Made by a program: the position numbers and the translations under genes. From Nonomuraea sp. NEAU-A123 (GTDB lineage Bacteria > Actinomycetota > Actinomycetes > Streptosporangiales > Streptosporangiaceae), in the NCBI RefSeq assembly GCF_018603905.1, contig NZ_JAHFZZ010000005.1, forward strand, positions 124,001-188,000: DNA of 64,000 bases, in the 5' to 3' direction. The notes below the pieces were generated by a model. The model made no database searches and was not told the origin of the DNA. It saw nothing but the letters and a program-made list of their open reading frames with translations. Shown here piece by piece: positions 1 through 8,288 of this stretch; within the stretch, counting starts at the first letter, position 1; each line of letters starts with the position of its first letter.

Positions 1-668
1 ACGTGGCTGTCGGCATGGGCAGCGGCGACGTGAGCGCCGGGTACGTAGGCGCTGGCGATGTGAGCAGCGGCCACGAGAGCGGCGGGCACGCGGGCGGCGG
101 GCACGCGGGCGGCGGCCACGTGAGCAGCGGGCACGCGGGCGGCGCATACGAGAGCGGCGGCCACGAGAGCGTGGGCGGCGGCCAGGTGGGCGGTGGGGAT
201 GCTGGCGGTGGGGTCGTGGTGGTCGATGATGGCGGGCGGGAGCAGTGGCTGCTGAGCCTCTGGTCTGCCGAGACGCTGCGCCGGGCGCTGGATGGCTATA
301 CGGGGCGCTCCCTGCGAGGGCTGCTCGGCCCGCTCGTCCGCGCTCGTGTGGCGTTGCCCGGCCGGCCGTGGTTCGACTGCGACACAATGGACGATCTAGA
401 GGAGGCTCGCATGAACGTGCTGAACGAATGGACCGCCCTGGCCTGCAAGGAACTGGGCGTCGACCCCGCCCGCGTCGACCGGGACCTGATCCTGGAGCTG
501 ACCAAGGAGGTGGCGCACGGCGTCGCCAGGCCCGCCGCGCCGCTGACCGCCTATCTGCTGGGGCTCGCCGAGGGCGCCGGCACCGCGCCCGCCGACGCGG
601 TGGCCCGGATTACCGCGCTCGCCAGGAACTGGAGTGAGGCCACGGCCGAGACGCTGACCGACAGTTGA
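1..668 (+). CDS. MobA-like nucleotidyltransferase C-terminal part with DUF6457-type tail (5' partial)
   Basis: The frame is open to the window edge, so the gene probably starts upstream; the GTG at position 3 is unlikely to be the true start. After a low-complexity Gly/His/Ser stretch (about 65 residues of GGH, SSGH and ESGGH units), the sequence has the C-terminal features of molybdenum-cofactor guanylyltransferase: a REQWLLSLW segment, an alanine-rich helix and FDCDTMDDL. A helical 85-residue tail beginning MNVLNEWTALACKELGVD looks like DUF6457, which is often fused to or next to MobA in actinobacteria. The family attaches GMP to molybdopterin in the cytoplasm, but the catalytic N-terminal Rossmann half is outside the window. 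The repeat stretch sits where the two halves should join and looks like an insertion. The domain call is fairly sure; enzymatic activity cannot be judged. Confidence 0.72.
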   Translation, partial: VAVGMGSGDVSAGYVGAGDVSSGHESGGHAGGGHAGGGHVSSGHAGGAYESGGHESVGGGQVGGGDAGGGVVVVDDGGREQWLLSLWSAETLRRALDGYTGRSLRGLLGPLVRARVALPGRPWFDCDTMDDLEEARMNVLNEWTALACKELGVDPARVDRDLILELTKEVAHGVARPAAPLTAYLLGLAEGAGTAPADAVARITALARNWSEATAETLTDS

Positions 669-830
669 CACTCCAACGAACTGTTGATGTCAAGCCATGC
701 TCAAAGTTGCGGATTTCATGCGAATAGTGAGCGCCGCAGAGCGTAAACGATTTCGGGAAAGAGGCCCTACCCAAGTGGGTTCCAGGGCTATTGGACTGAT
801 CGTCCGAGAGAGAGTTTCCCCAGGAAAGGG

Positions 831-936
831 GCGACGCCGGGTGGTTACGGGGGCAAACCACCCGGCGTCGCTTCATCGGCGTTCCGACGGGGGCCCGGAA
901 CGCCGGCACCAGCACTCCGACGGGGGACCGGAGCGC
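831..936. other. Array of three hairpins with a shared 9-nt ACGGGGG loop
   Basis: This lies in the 315-bp gap (669-983) between the MobA-like gene and convergent DUF3099; I see no convincing gene in the gap. Hairpin 1 has a perfect 16-bp stem (831-846/856-871) with loop ACGGGGGCA. Hairpin 2 has a perfect 10-bp stem (877-886/896-905) with loop ACGGGGGCC. Hairpin 3 has stem 915-919/929-933, extended by two more pairs after one mismatch, with loop ACGGGGGAC. Stem sequences differ while all three loops are 9 nt and start ACGGGGG. Smaller inverted repeats lie just upstream (about 765-830). No T-run follows, so a simple terminator is only one option; a structured RNA or protein-binding array is another. 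Confidence 0.6.
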
Positions 937-983
937 TTGTCTAAAGCGTACACCTACAACCCATGGGATGCGTCAAGACTTAG

Positions 984-1307
984 TCACGACCCGATCTCGC
1001 GTCGATGCCTTGGTATCTCGCTTTGGTTAGCTCCAGGTGTGTGAAAGGTAGGGGGAGGGGCATCCCGACCTCTCTCATTGGCCCCGATTACGGCTATGTA
1101 TGGCAAAAAAACGGCAGCGGCGATGAACAGCAGCCGGTACGGCACCGGCACCGGCACCACCACGGCCAGGATCAGGCACATCGTGCGGATGCCCATCTTG
1201 ATGAGGTAGCTGATCTCTCGCCGATGGATGTCCGAGCTCAGCGACGGTTTCGCGTCCGTGACCTGGTGGACGTTCTGCTTCTTGCGCCACCCCTTCATGA
1301 CTTCCAC
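984..1307 (-). CDS. DUF3099 family small membrane protein
   Basis: The product is 107 residues from a GTG start at 1307; an ATG three codons in (1298) is an alternative start. A short charged N-terminus is followed by two hydrophobic segments (about residues 36-55 and 57-77: KMGIRTMCLILAVVVP, then LLFIAAAVFLPYIAVIGANE). This two-helix pattern with a conserved IRT and PYIAV is the signature of actinobacterial DUF3099 proteins. The function is unknown and it is likely an integral membrane protein. It is divergent from dodecin, with two overlapping palindromes between them (1312-1335), and convergent with the MobA-like gene across the hairpin array. Confidence 0.75.
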   Translation of the reverse strand: MEVMKGWRKKQNVHQVTDAKPSLSSDIHRREISYLIKMGIRTMCLILAVVVPVPVPYRLLFIAAAVFLPYIAVIGANERGRDAPPPTFHTPGANQSEIPRHRREIGS

Positions 1308-1311
1308 GGTA

Positions 1312-1335
1312 GACCCCGTAGGGGTCGCATGCGAC
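1312..1335. promoter_or_regulatory. Two overlapping palindromes between divergent genes
   Basis: GACCCCGTAGGGGTC (1312-1326; 6+3+6) overlaps the perfect 12-bp palindrome GTCGCATGCGAC (1324-1335). They lie in the 90-bp divergent gap between DUF3099 and dodecin, where a shared operator would be expected. No binding protein is assigned. Confidence 0.4.
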
Positions 1336-1397
1336 AGGGGCCGGGGCCGGCGACAGCGGTCATGCGATCATGGCCTTCGAGTAAGGAGGATGTGGAG

Positions 1398-1610
1398 ATG
1401 ACGGATCGTACGTACCGGGTGACCGAGATCGTCGGCACGTCGGGGGAGAGCGTCGACCAGGCCATCCGCAACGGGATCAGGCGCGCGTCGGAGACGCTGC
1501 GGCACCTCGACTGGTTCGAGGTGACGGAGGTTCGCGGGCACATCGACGCGGGCGAGGTCGCGCACTTCCAGGTCGGCATGAAGGTGGGCTTCCGCCTGGA
1601 GGACTCCTGA
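1398..1610 (+). CDS. Dodecin family flavin-binding protein
   Basis: The product is a 70-residue protein matching the dodecin fold in length and pattern: YRVTEIVGTS, then SVDQAIRNGIRRASETL, DWFEVTEVRGHI, and a final strand HFQVGMKVGFRLED. Dodecins assemble into hollow dodecamers that store or buffer flavins (FMN or lumichrome) or CoA in the cytosol. The conserved Trp that stacks on flavin is present (W39 in HLDWFEV). The ATG is preceded by AAGGAGGA at suitable distance, which fixes the start. The gene is monocistronic, followed by low-complexity GC-rich DNA and a strong terminator. Confidence 0.9.
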   Translation: MTDRTYRVTEIVGTSGESVDQAIRNGIRRASETLRHLDWFEVTEVRGHIDAGEVAHFQVGMKVGFRLEDS

Positions 1611-1726
1611 CGACCCGGCGAACGGCGGCCCCGCGAACGGCGACGCCGTGAATGACGACGCCGTGAATGACAGCCCCGCGAAGCGGGGGGGCGGGCGGGC
1701 GCCCGGCGCCGCCGCCCCGCGGCCGC

Positions 1727-1757
1727 GCGGGCCCGGCCGGGGGGCCCGCCTTTATTG
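1727..1757 (+). terminator. Rho-independent-like terminator after dodecin
   Basis: A perfect 8-bp GC stem GCGGGCCC/GGGCCCGC (1727-1734/1742-1749), with a 7-nt loop, is followed by CTTTATT. It lies between convergent dodecin and tldE, so it may stop transcription from both sides. Confidence 0.6.
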
Positions 1758-1815
1758 CCCCCCCGGCCACGCGGGCGCCCGGGCGACCCGGGCGCGCGCT
1801 ACCGGAGCGGCACGG

Positions 1816-3234
1816 TCAGCTCGCCTGGCTGACCGTCGACATGTTGAAGTCCGGCACCCTGACGGCGGGCATCACGGTACGGCTGAAGTAGTCGTTCCAC
1901 TCGCGCGGCAGCGTCTGCTCGCTGGAACCCACCTCGGACAGCCGCCCCAGCAGGTCGACCGGGCTCTCGTTGAACCGGAAGTTGTTCACCTCGCCCACGA
2001 CCTCACCGTGCTCGACCAGGTAGACCCCGTCACGGGTGAGCCCGGTCACCAGCAGCGTCTGCGGATCGACCTCGCGGATGTACCACAGGCAGGTGAGCAG
2101 CAGGCCGCGCTCGGTGCCGGCGATCATCTCCGCCAGTGAACGCCCGTCGCCGGGCGCCCGCATGATCAGGTTGTCGATCGCGGGCGTGACGGGCAGCCCG
2201 CTGAGCTCGGCCGAGTAGCGCGTCTGCTGCAGCGCGCCGAGCCGCCCCTCCTGCACCCAGTCGGTCGCCGACAGCGGCAGGCCGTTGTCGAACACCGAGC
2301 TCTCGCGGCTGGAGGCGTGGGCGATCACGAACGGCGCGCACTCGATGCCGGAGGCGGCCGGATCGCTGGCGAGCGTCACCGGCAGCGTGGCCAGTTGCTC
2401 GCCCACGCGGGTGCCGCCGCCGGGCTTGGAGAACACCGAGCGGCCGTCCAGCGCGTCCCTGGCGCCCGCGGACCAGTACGCGTAGATCATCAGGTCGGCC
2501 ACCGCGCTCGGCGGCAGTACGGTCTCGTAGCGCCCCGCGGGCAGGTCCACCCGGGTCTTGGCCCACTCCAGCCGCTGCGCCAGCGACGCGTCCAGCGCCG
2601 CCACGTCCACGTCGGAGAAGTCGCGGGTGCCCACGCCCGTCCAGGCCGAGCGCTTCAGGTCGGCCGACTTGGCGTTGAGCTCCAGCCGCCCGGACGGCTG
2701 GTCGTGGCGCAGGCGCAGCCCGGTGGACGTGCCGAGGAACGTCGAGGTCAGCGAGTGCTCCGCGAAGCCGTACAGCCTCCGGCCACCGGCCTCGGCGGCG
2801 GCGAACGCGTCGCCGAGCGCGGGCGCGAACCGCTCGAACACCCCGATGTCGGTCGGGGTCACCGGCTCCGCCCACGAGGGGCTCGCCGGGACGCCTTCGA
2901 CCAGCGGCCGCGCGTCCTCGGCGGGTCGCGCCTCGCGCGCCGCCCGGTCGGCCGCGGCCACCACACCGGCGAGCTGATCCGGTCGTACGGCGGCCCGGGA
3001 GACCACGCCCACGCCCTGGCCCGCGATCGAGATCACGGTCAGCCGGGCGGAGCGGGCCACGCCGTTGGTCGTCAGCGTGTTGCCCGCGAAGCGCAGGTTG
3101 GCCGTGGACCCCTCGTCCACGAGCACGACGCACCCGTCGGTGGTGGACAGCTCCAGAGCCTTCTCCACCATGTCCTGCGGAGAGATCAGGACGGGCGAGC
3201 CGGTATGGCCCGCCGAGGATCGCCGCTCGCTCAC
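1816..3234 (-). CDS. tldE: TldE/PmbA-type metalloprotease subunit
   Basis: The product is 472 residues from a GTG that overlaps the tldD stop (GTGA), with GGAGGG upstream; this coupling decides the start. It matches the TldD/PmbA family in its second-subunit form. It has an N-terminal helix plus beta domain (MVEKALELSTTDGCVVLVDE, LRFAGNTLTTNG) and the C-terminal assembly domain (RDALDGRSVFSKPGGGTRVGEQL, PLSATDWVQEGRL, GEVVGEVNNFRFNESPVDLL). It lacks the HExxxH metal motif, as TldE subunits do. TldD and TldE form a heterodimeric zinc protease that degrades unfolded peptides and, in some hosts, matures modified peptides. No peptide precursor is seen nearby, so a housekeeping role is likelier. 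Confidence 0.9.
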   Translation of the reverse strand: MSERRSSAGHTGSPVLISPQDMVEKALELSTTDGCVVLVDEGSTANLRFAGNTLTTNGVARSARLTVISIAGQGVGVVSRAAVRPDQLAGVVAAADRAAREARPAEDARPLVEGVPASPSWAEPVTPTDIGVFERFAPALGDAFAAAEAGGRRLYGFAEHSLTSTFLGTSTGLRLRHDQPSGRLELNAKSADLKRSAWTGVGTRDFSDVDVAALDASLAQRLEWAKTRVDLPAGRYETVLPPSAVADLMIYAYWSAGARDALDGRSVFSKPGGGTRVGEQLATLPVTLASDPAASGIECAPFVIAHASSRESSVFDNGLPLSATDWVQEGRLGALQQTRYSAELSGLPVTPAIDNLIMRAPGDGRSLAEMIAGTERGLLLTCLWYIREVDPQTLLVTGLTRDGVYLVEHGEVVGEVNNFRFNESPVDLLGRLSEVGSSEQTLPREWNDYFSRTVMPAVRVPDFNMSTVSQAS

Positions 3235-4724
3235 TTTCCACCCTCCTGCACGGTGTTGAGGATCCGTACGCCCCTGAACAGCCCGGACGGACAGCCGTGG
3301 CTGACCGGCGCGACCTGGCCCGGCTGACCCTTGCCGCAGTTGAAGGCGCCGCCCAGCACGTACGTCTGCGGGCCGCCGACGGCCTCCATCGACTGCCAGA
3401 AGTCCGTCGTGGTCGCCTGGTAGGCGAAGTCGCGCACCTGCCCGGCCAGCTTGCCGTGGGAGATCCGGTAGGCCCGCTGCCCGGTGAACTGGAAGTTGTA
3501 GCGCTGCATGTCGATCGACCAGCTCTTGTCGCCGACGATGTAGAGGCCCCGCTCGACCCGCGAGATGAGCTCCTCGGTCGAGGGTCCGTCGGGCGCGGCG
3601 GCGAGCGAGACGTTGGCCATCCGCTGGATCGGCGTGTGTCCCGGCGAGTCGGCGAACGCGCACCCGTTGGACCGCCCGAACCCCTTCATCAGCGCCATCC
3701 GCCGGTCGAGCTGGTAGCCGACCAGGATGCCGTCCCTGACGATGTCGAAGCTCTGCCCCTGCACGCCCTCGTCGTCGAAGCCGATCGTGGCCAGGCCGTG
3801 CGTGACCGTCCTGTCGCCGGTCACGTTCATCACCGGCGAGCCGTACACGAGCTCGTTGAGCTGGTCGAACGTGGCGAAGCTGGTGCCCGCGTAGGCCGCC
3901 TCGTAGCCGAGCGCCCGGTCGAGCTCGGTGGCGTGCCCGATGGACTCGTGGATGGTCAGCCACAGGTTGGACGGGTCGATCACCAGGTCGTGGTCGCCCG
4001 CCTCCACCGAGGGCGCGGCCAGCTTCTCCGCCAGCAGCCCGGGAAGCCGGGCCAGCTCGTCGGCCCAGTCCCAGCCGGTGCCCGTCAGGTATTCGTAGCC
4101 GCGGCCCACCGGAGGCGCGATCGTCGACATGTCGTCGAACCCGCCATTGGCCGCCTTCATCGCGTTGAGCTTCGGATGCACCCGCACCCGCTGCTGCGTG
4201 GTCACCGTGCCCGCCGTGTCGGCGTAGAACTTCTGCTCCTTGACCTGGAGCAGCCGGGCCGAGACGTGGTCGGCGCCCTTGAGCAGCCCGGCCGACCAGT
4301 CGGCCAGCAGCGCCACCTTCTCCGCCGACGACACCTCGAACGGGTCGACGTCGTAGGCGGAGACCCACACCGTTTCGGCGTGGACCGGCTCGGGGGCCAG
4401 CTCGATGGGCTCCCGGTTGATGGGGGCGCTCACCTCGGCCACCCGCACCGCCTGCTCGGCCACCGTGGCCGCCGCCTCGGGCGTGAGATGGATGCCGGCG
4501 GCGAAGCCCCACGTGCCGCCCTTGACGACACGGACCGCGTAGCCGAGGTCGTCGGCGTCCATGGCTCCTTCGAGCCGGGCGTCGTAGAGGCTGAGTGTCT
4601 CGGCTCTGACGCGTTCCAACCGGAAGTCGGCATGCTCGGCGCCCAGGTCACGAGCACGTTGCAGGGCGGCGTCCGCCAGCTGCCGCATCGGCAGCTCCAG
4701 GAAATCGGAATCGATCTGGCGCAT
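3231..4724 (-). CDS. tldD: TldD-type zinc metalloprotease, catalytic subunit
   Basis: The product is 497 residues. The metal-binding motif HESIGH is at about residues 259-264, followed by a conserved Asp/Glu-rich stretch (ATELDRALGYEAAYAGTSFA), and the C-terminal part has a CxxGxPG-type segment (GGAFNCGKGQPGQ). TldD supplies the active site of the TldD-TldE heterodimer, which cleaves unfolded peptides threaded into its cavity. I chose the ATG at 4724 because upstream in-frame codons run into the fabG promoter region. The gene is translationally coupled to tldE and divergent from fabG across 77 bp. Confidence 0.92.
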   Translation of the reverse strand: MRQIDSDFLELPMRQLADAALQRARDLGAEHADFRLERVRAETLSLYDARLEGAMDADDLGYAVRVVKGGTWGFAAGIHLTPEAAATVAEQAVRVAEVSAPINREPIELAPEPVHAETVWVSAYDVDPFEVSSAEKVALLADWSAGLLKGADHVSARLLQVKEQKFYADTAGTVTTQQRVRVHPKLNAMKAANGGFDDMSTIAPPVGRGYEYLTGTGWDWADELARLPGLLAEKLAAPSVEAGDHDLVIDPSNLWLTIHESIGHATELDRALGYEAAYAGTSFATFDQLNELVYGSPVMNVTGDRTVTHGLATIGFDDEGVQGQSFDIVRDGILVGYQLDRRMALMKGFGRSNGCAFADSPGHTPIQRMANVSLAAAPDGPSTEELISRVERGLYIVGDKSWSIDMQRYNFQFTGQRAYRISHGKLAGQVRDFAYQATTTDFWQSMEAVGGPQTYVLGGAFNCGKGQPGQVAPVSHGCPSGLFRGVRILNTVQEGGK

Positions 4725-4801
4725 GTCCACGATCCTAACCCCGTGATCTTGTACCTCCCGGACAAGGGCATACCGGCCGGTAAGAGATAGCGTCTGGTGC
4801 C

Positions 4802-5497
4802 ATGGCACGCTCAGTACTCGTCACCGGAGGCAATCGCGGCATCGGCCTCGCGATCGCCCGTGAACTAGCCGCGGCCGGCGACGCCGTCGCGGTCACCTAC
4901 CGATCGGGGGAGCCGCCGGAGGGGCTGTTCGGCGTCAAGTGTGACGTGACCAGCATGTCCGACGTCGAGGCCGCCTTCGACAAGATCGAGGCCGAGCAGG
5001 GCCCGGTCGAGGTGCTGGTCGCCAACGCGGGCGTCACCAAGGACACGCTGCTGGCGATGATGAAGGAAGAGACCTTCACCGACGTCATCGACGCCAACCT
5101 GACCGGCGCCTACCGCGTGGCCAAGCGGGCCATCAGGCCCATGATGAAGCTCAAGCGCGGCCGCGTCATCCTCATCTCCTCCGTCGTCGGCCTGTCCGGC
5201 TCGGCCGGCCAGACCAACTACGCCGCCTCCAAGGCGGGCCTGATCGGCTTCGGCCGCTCCATGGCGCGCGAGTACGGCTCGCGCGGCATCACCGTCAACG
5301 TGGTCGCGCCCGGCTTCGTGGCCACCGACATGACGGCCGATCTCGACGTGGAGGCCATCATCAAGAACATCCCGCTCGGGCGCCAGGCGGCGCCGGGCGA
5401 GATCGCGCGCGTCGTCCGCTTCCTGGCGAGCGACGACGCCTCTTACATCACCGGGGCCGTGATCCCGGTCGACGGCGGACTCGGAATGGGGCACTGA
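4802..5497 (+). CDS. fabG: 3-oxoacyl-ACP reductase FabG (MabA-like)
   Basis: The product is a 231-residue short-chain dehydrogenase. It has the cofactor motif TGGNRGIG (residues 8-15), NAGV, the catalytic Ser in ISSVVGLSG and YAASK with catalytic Tyr/Lys, then NVVAPGFVATDM and the C-terminal GAVIPVDGGLGMGH. It reduces 3-oxoacyl-ACP to 3-hydroxyacyl-ACP with NADPH in type II fatty acid synthesis. The next gene (inhA) starts one base after its stop, which reproduces the mabA-inhA pair known from mycobacteria and streptomycetes. Its ATG is close to the divergent tldD start. Confidence 0.95.
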   Translation: MARSVLVTGGNRGIGLAIARELAAAGDAVAVTYRSGEPPEGLFGVKCDVTSMSDVEAAFDKIEAEQGPVEVLVANAGVTKDTLLAMMKEETFTDVIDANLTGAYRVAKRAIRPMMKLKRGRVILISSVVGLSGSAGQTNYAASKAGLIGFGRSMAREYGSRGITVNVVAPGFVATDMTADLDVEAIIKNIPLGRQAAPGEIARVVRFLASDDASYITGAVIPVDGGLGMGH

Positions 5498-5498
5498 C

Positions 5499-6263
5499 GT
5501 GGGAATTCTCCAAGGCAAGCGGATCCTCGTGAGCGGCGTGCTCACCGACGCGTCGATCGCGTTCTCGGTGGCCAAGCTGGCCCAGGAGGAGGGCGCCACC
5601 GTGGTGCTCACCGGGTTCGGCCGGATGAGCCTGGTCGAGCGCATCGCCAAGCGGCTGCCCGAGACGCCGCCGGTGCTCGAGCTCGACGTCCAGAACATTG
5701 AGCACCTCGACACGCTGGCCGCCCGGATCGGCGAGCACGTCGACGGCCTCGACGGCGTCGTCCACTCCATCGCCTTCGCCCCGCAGAGCGCCCTCGGTGG
5801 CAACTTCCTCAACACCACCTGGGAGGACGTCGCCACGGCCATGCACATCTCGACCTACTCCTACAAGTCGCTGGCCGTCGCCTGCCTGCCGCTGATGAAG
5901 GAGGGCGGCGCGGTCGTCGGCCTCGACTTCGACGCGAGCAAGGCGTGGCCGGTCTACGACTGGATGGGCGTCGCCAAGGCGGGCCTGGAGTCGTGCAACC
6001 GCTATCTCGCCCGTGACCTGGCCAAGCAGAACATCCGCGTCAACCTCGTCGCCGCCGGGCCGCTGCGCACGATGGCGGCCAAGTCGATCCCGGGCTTCAA
6101 GGAGTTCGAGGACAGCTGGCCGGAGCGGGCCCCGCTGGGCTGGGATCTGTCCGACACGGTCCCCGCCGCCAAGGCGTGCGTGGCGCTGATGTCCGACTGG
6201 TTCCCCGCCACCACCGGCGAGATCGTCCACGTGGACGGCGGCGCCCACGCGATCGGTGCCTGA
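5499..6263 (+). CDS. inhA: Enoyl-ACP reductase, InhA/FabI family
   Basis: The product is 254 residues from GTG at 5499, immediately after fabG. InhA hallmarks include GKRILVSG, TDASIAF, LELDVQN, VVHSIAFAP, the Y-x6-K catalytic pair in YDWMGVAK, NLVAAGPLRT and VDGGAHA. It catalyses NADH-dependent reduction of trans-2-enoyl-ACP, the last step of each elongation cycle and the target of activated isoniazid in mycobacteria. It is shorter than M. tuberculosis InhA because the substrate-binding loop region is reduced. Ferrochelatase, which often follows in other actinobacteria, is absent here. Confidence 0.94.
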   Translation: MGILQGKRILVSGVLTDASIAFSVAKLAQEEGATVVLTGFGRMSLVERIAKRLPETPPVLELDVQNIEHLDTLAARIGEHVDGLDGVVHSIAFAPQSALGGNFLNTTWEDVATAMHISTYSYKSLAVACLPLMKEGGAVVGLDFDASKAWPVYDWMGVAKAGLESCNRYLARDLAKQNIRVNLVAAGPLRTMAAKSIPGFKEFEDSWPERAPLGWDLSDTVPAAKACVALMSDWFPATTGEIVHVDGGAHAIGA

Positions 6264-6303
6264 CCTGTTCTGACCCCGATCCGCGGCCGTCGCCGCCGGC
6301 TGT

Positions 6304-7149
6304 CTAAGCCAGGCGGTGGCGGCTGTTGGCCGCTCTGGCCGGTTCGAAGGGGATCGAGTCCGGCTGCTCCGTACGCTGGCGGCGCTGCTGGACGATGCGG
6401 GTGGCCAGGATCGCCGACGTCAGGAGGGCGATCGTCAGCGAGGTGCCCAGGACGTCCGAGGCCGGTTTCGACGGGCGGATGATGGGCTGGTCGCGCATGG
6501 GATCGGTGAGGTCCCTGGCGAAGGGGTTGGGCCACAGGAGGTCTATTCGGGGCTCGTCCGTGTCGGCGGTCTGGATGTCCTTGACCGGGTGTTCGGTCGT
6601 GCCCAGCTCGTAGGGCTCGGTCTGCGGCGGCGTCGGGCCCCCCGTCGGGAGGGTTGTCGTCGTCGTTGAGTCCTTCTTGTCGCGTTTGTTGGGCTTCGCG
6701 GTGGGCGTGGGCTTGGCGGAGTCCTCGGGGCCCTGCGGGTTCTCAGGGTCCTTGTGTTGTGTCTGGACGTCCTGGTTCTCGCAGGCCAGCGCCGGGATAC
6801 AGACCTCGCTGAGGGTGTTGGGCAGCAGGTGGTCGCCCGACGGTGTCGGCTGGGGCTGCCCCGTTGCGCTGGGGATCGTCGTCGGGACCGCGTCGCCCAC
6901 CGTGCCGAGGACGTCGTCCGCGGTCTTGCCGACCTTCTTCGTCACGGGATTGAGCGTGTCGCCCGTGAGGGTGTCGACCGTGCCGGTGACCGCCTCCACG
7001 ACGTCGCACAGGCCGTTCGTCACTCCGGAGAGCAGTCCGTCGCCGCGCGTGCAGTCGGTGGCCTCGGCCAGCGCGGGCGACCCGACGACCGGGATCGCGA
7101 CCAGCGCCAATGCGAGAGCTCCAGCCGAGATCGCGGTCCTGCTCCCCAT
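6304..7149 (-). CDS. Secreted, C-terminally membrane-anchored Pro/Thr-rich protein
   Basis: The product is 281 residues from an ATG with AGGAGGGGACGG upstream. It has an N-terminal signal peptide (MGSRTAISAGALALALVAIP..ALAEA) and a Cys-containing segment (DCTRGDGLLSGVTNGLCDVV) with a later CIPALACENQ pair. A long Pro/Thr/Lys-rich linker (PTPTAKPNKRDKKDSTTTTT) follows, and near the C-terminus is one hydrophobic helix (DVLGTSLTIALLTSAILATR) before a basic tail. This suggests a cell-surface stalk protein anchored in the membrane. I recognise no enzymatic domain and no function should be assumed. It lies downstream of the aldo/keto reductase on the same strand, with a 127-bp gap. Confidence 0.75.
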   Translation of the reverse strand: MGSRTAISAGALALALVAIPVVGSPALAEATDCTRGDGLLSGVTNGLCDVVEAVTGTVDTLTGDTLNPVTKKVGKTADDVLGTVGDAVPTTIPSATGQPQPTPSGDHLLPNTLSEVCIPALACENQDVQTQHKDPENPQGPEDSAKPTPTAKPNKRDKKDSTTTTTLPTGGPTPPQTEPYELGTTEHPVKDIQTADTDEPRIDLLWPNPFARDLTDPMRDQPIIRPSKPASDVLGTSLTIALLTSAILATRIVQQRRQRTEQPDSIPFEPARAANSRHRLA

Positions 7150-7276
7150 CCGTCCCCTCCTGGGTTGCTTACGGAGGAAATCTTGATGGACTTCGGCGGT
7201 GCGACGCAGGTGTTTTCCGGCTAAAGTTGCGATTCGGTATCGACGCGTGACACGCGAGCATGACTCTCGTTCGCTC

Positions 7277-8224
7277 TCAGTCGAGCGACGACACGTCATC
7301 CAGGGCCTCACGTATCTCTCGCGGCAACACCACGTCCTCGGCGGTCAGTGCGCCGGCGAGCTGAGCGTGCGTACGGGCACCGACGATAGCGGAGGCCACG
7401 CCCGGTTGGTCGCGTACCCATGAGAGCGCCACCGCCAACGGCGAGACCCCGAGCCCGTCGGCCGCGGTCATCACGGATTCGACCACACGACGGCTGCGCT
7501 CGTCGAGATAAGGGCGGACAAAATCGGCGAAATGCGGCGTAGCGGCCCGCGAATCGGCCGGGATTCCCGTCCGGTACTTGCCCGTCAGAACGCCCCTGCC
7601 GAGCGGTGACCAGGCCAGCACGCCCGCGCCGACGTGCTCGGCGGCGGGCAGCAGCTCGCGCTCCGGCTCGCGGGCCAGCAGGGAGTATTCGGCCTGGGCG
7701 GAGGTGATCGGGATGCGGCCGGGGATCACCCGCTGCATGACCGCGGCGGCGGCCAGTTGCCAGCCCGCGTAGTCGCAGACGCCCGCGTAGACCGCCCGGC
7801 CCGAGGAGACGATCGCGTCGAGCGCCGCCATCGTCTCCTCCAGCGGCACCTCGGCGTCATAGGTGTGCAGCTGCCAGAGGTCGATGTAATCGAGGCCCAG
7901 CCGGTTCAGGGAGTCGTCGACCGCGGCGATCAGGTGGCGCCTGGAGGCGTCCCGCGGCCGCCGGCCCGACGGCGTCACCACCGCCTTGGTCGAGATCACC
8001 AGCTCGGAGCGCGGCACCGAGTCGCGCAGCATCCGGCCGAGCAGGCGCTCGGCGTCGCCGCCGGTGTAGACGTCGGCCGTGTCGACCAGGGTGCCGCCCG
8101 CGCTCATGAATGTGCGCAGCTGCGCCGCCGCCTCGTCGGCGCTGGTGTCACGCCCCCAGGTCATCGTGCCGAGCCCCAGGCGGGACACCGACAGGCCGCT
8201 CCGGCCGACATAGCGCTGCTCCAT
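7277..8224 (-). CDS. Aldo/keto reductase
   Basis: The product is a 315-residue TIM-barrel aldo/keto reductase. The catalytic tetrad is visible: Asp and Tyr in VDTADVY, Lys in ISTKAV, and His in WQLHTYD. The NADP-binding C-terminal part is present (SPLGRGVLTGKYR, AIVGARTHAQL). It probably reduces aldehydes or ketones with NADPH in the cytosol; the substrate cannot be inferred. It is divergent from the histidine phosphatase gene across 64 bp. Confidence 0.9.
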   Translation of the reverse strand: MEQRYVGRSGLSVSRLGLGTMTWGRDTSADEAAAQLRTFMSAGGTLVDTADVYTGGDAERLLGRMLRDSVPRSELVISTKAVVTPSGRRPRDASRRHLIAAVDDSLNRLGLDYIDLWQLHTYDAEVPLEETMAALDAIVSSGRAVYAGVCDYAGWQLAAAAVMQRVIPGRIPITSAQAEYSLLAREPERELLPAAEHVGAGVLAWSPLGRGVLTGKYRTGIPADSRAATPHFADFVRPYLDERSRRVVESVMTAADGLGVSPLAVALSWVRDQPGVASAIVGARTHAQLAGALTAEDVVLPREIREALDDVSSLD

Positions 8225-8288
8225 GATCCCGCCAGGTTACCGCCCGGGTGCGTGAAACGCCGTGATCCACGCCTGCGACACTTGGTCG

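Noticed and set aside
697..1044. 115-codon plus-strand frame in the first intergenic gap
   Set aside because: It runs through three perfect or near-perfect hairpins, lacks a ribosome site and overlaps the end of DUF3099; the hairpin pattern explains the sequence better.
3235..4512. Extension of the tldE frame upstream to 4512 (898 codons)
   Set aside because: This part is a shifted frame of tldD with Arg/Gly/Ala-rich composition; the coupled GTG at 3234 with a good ribosome site is the real start.
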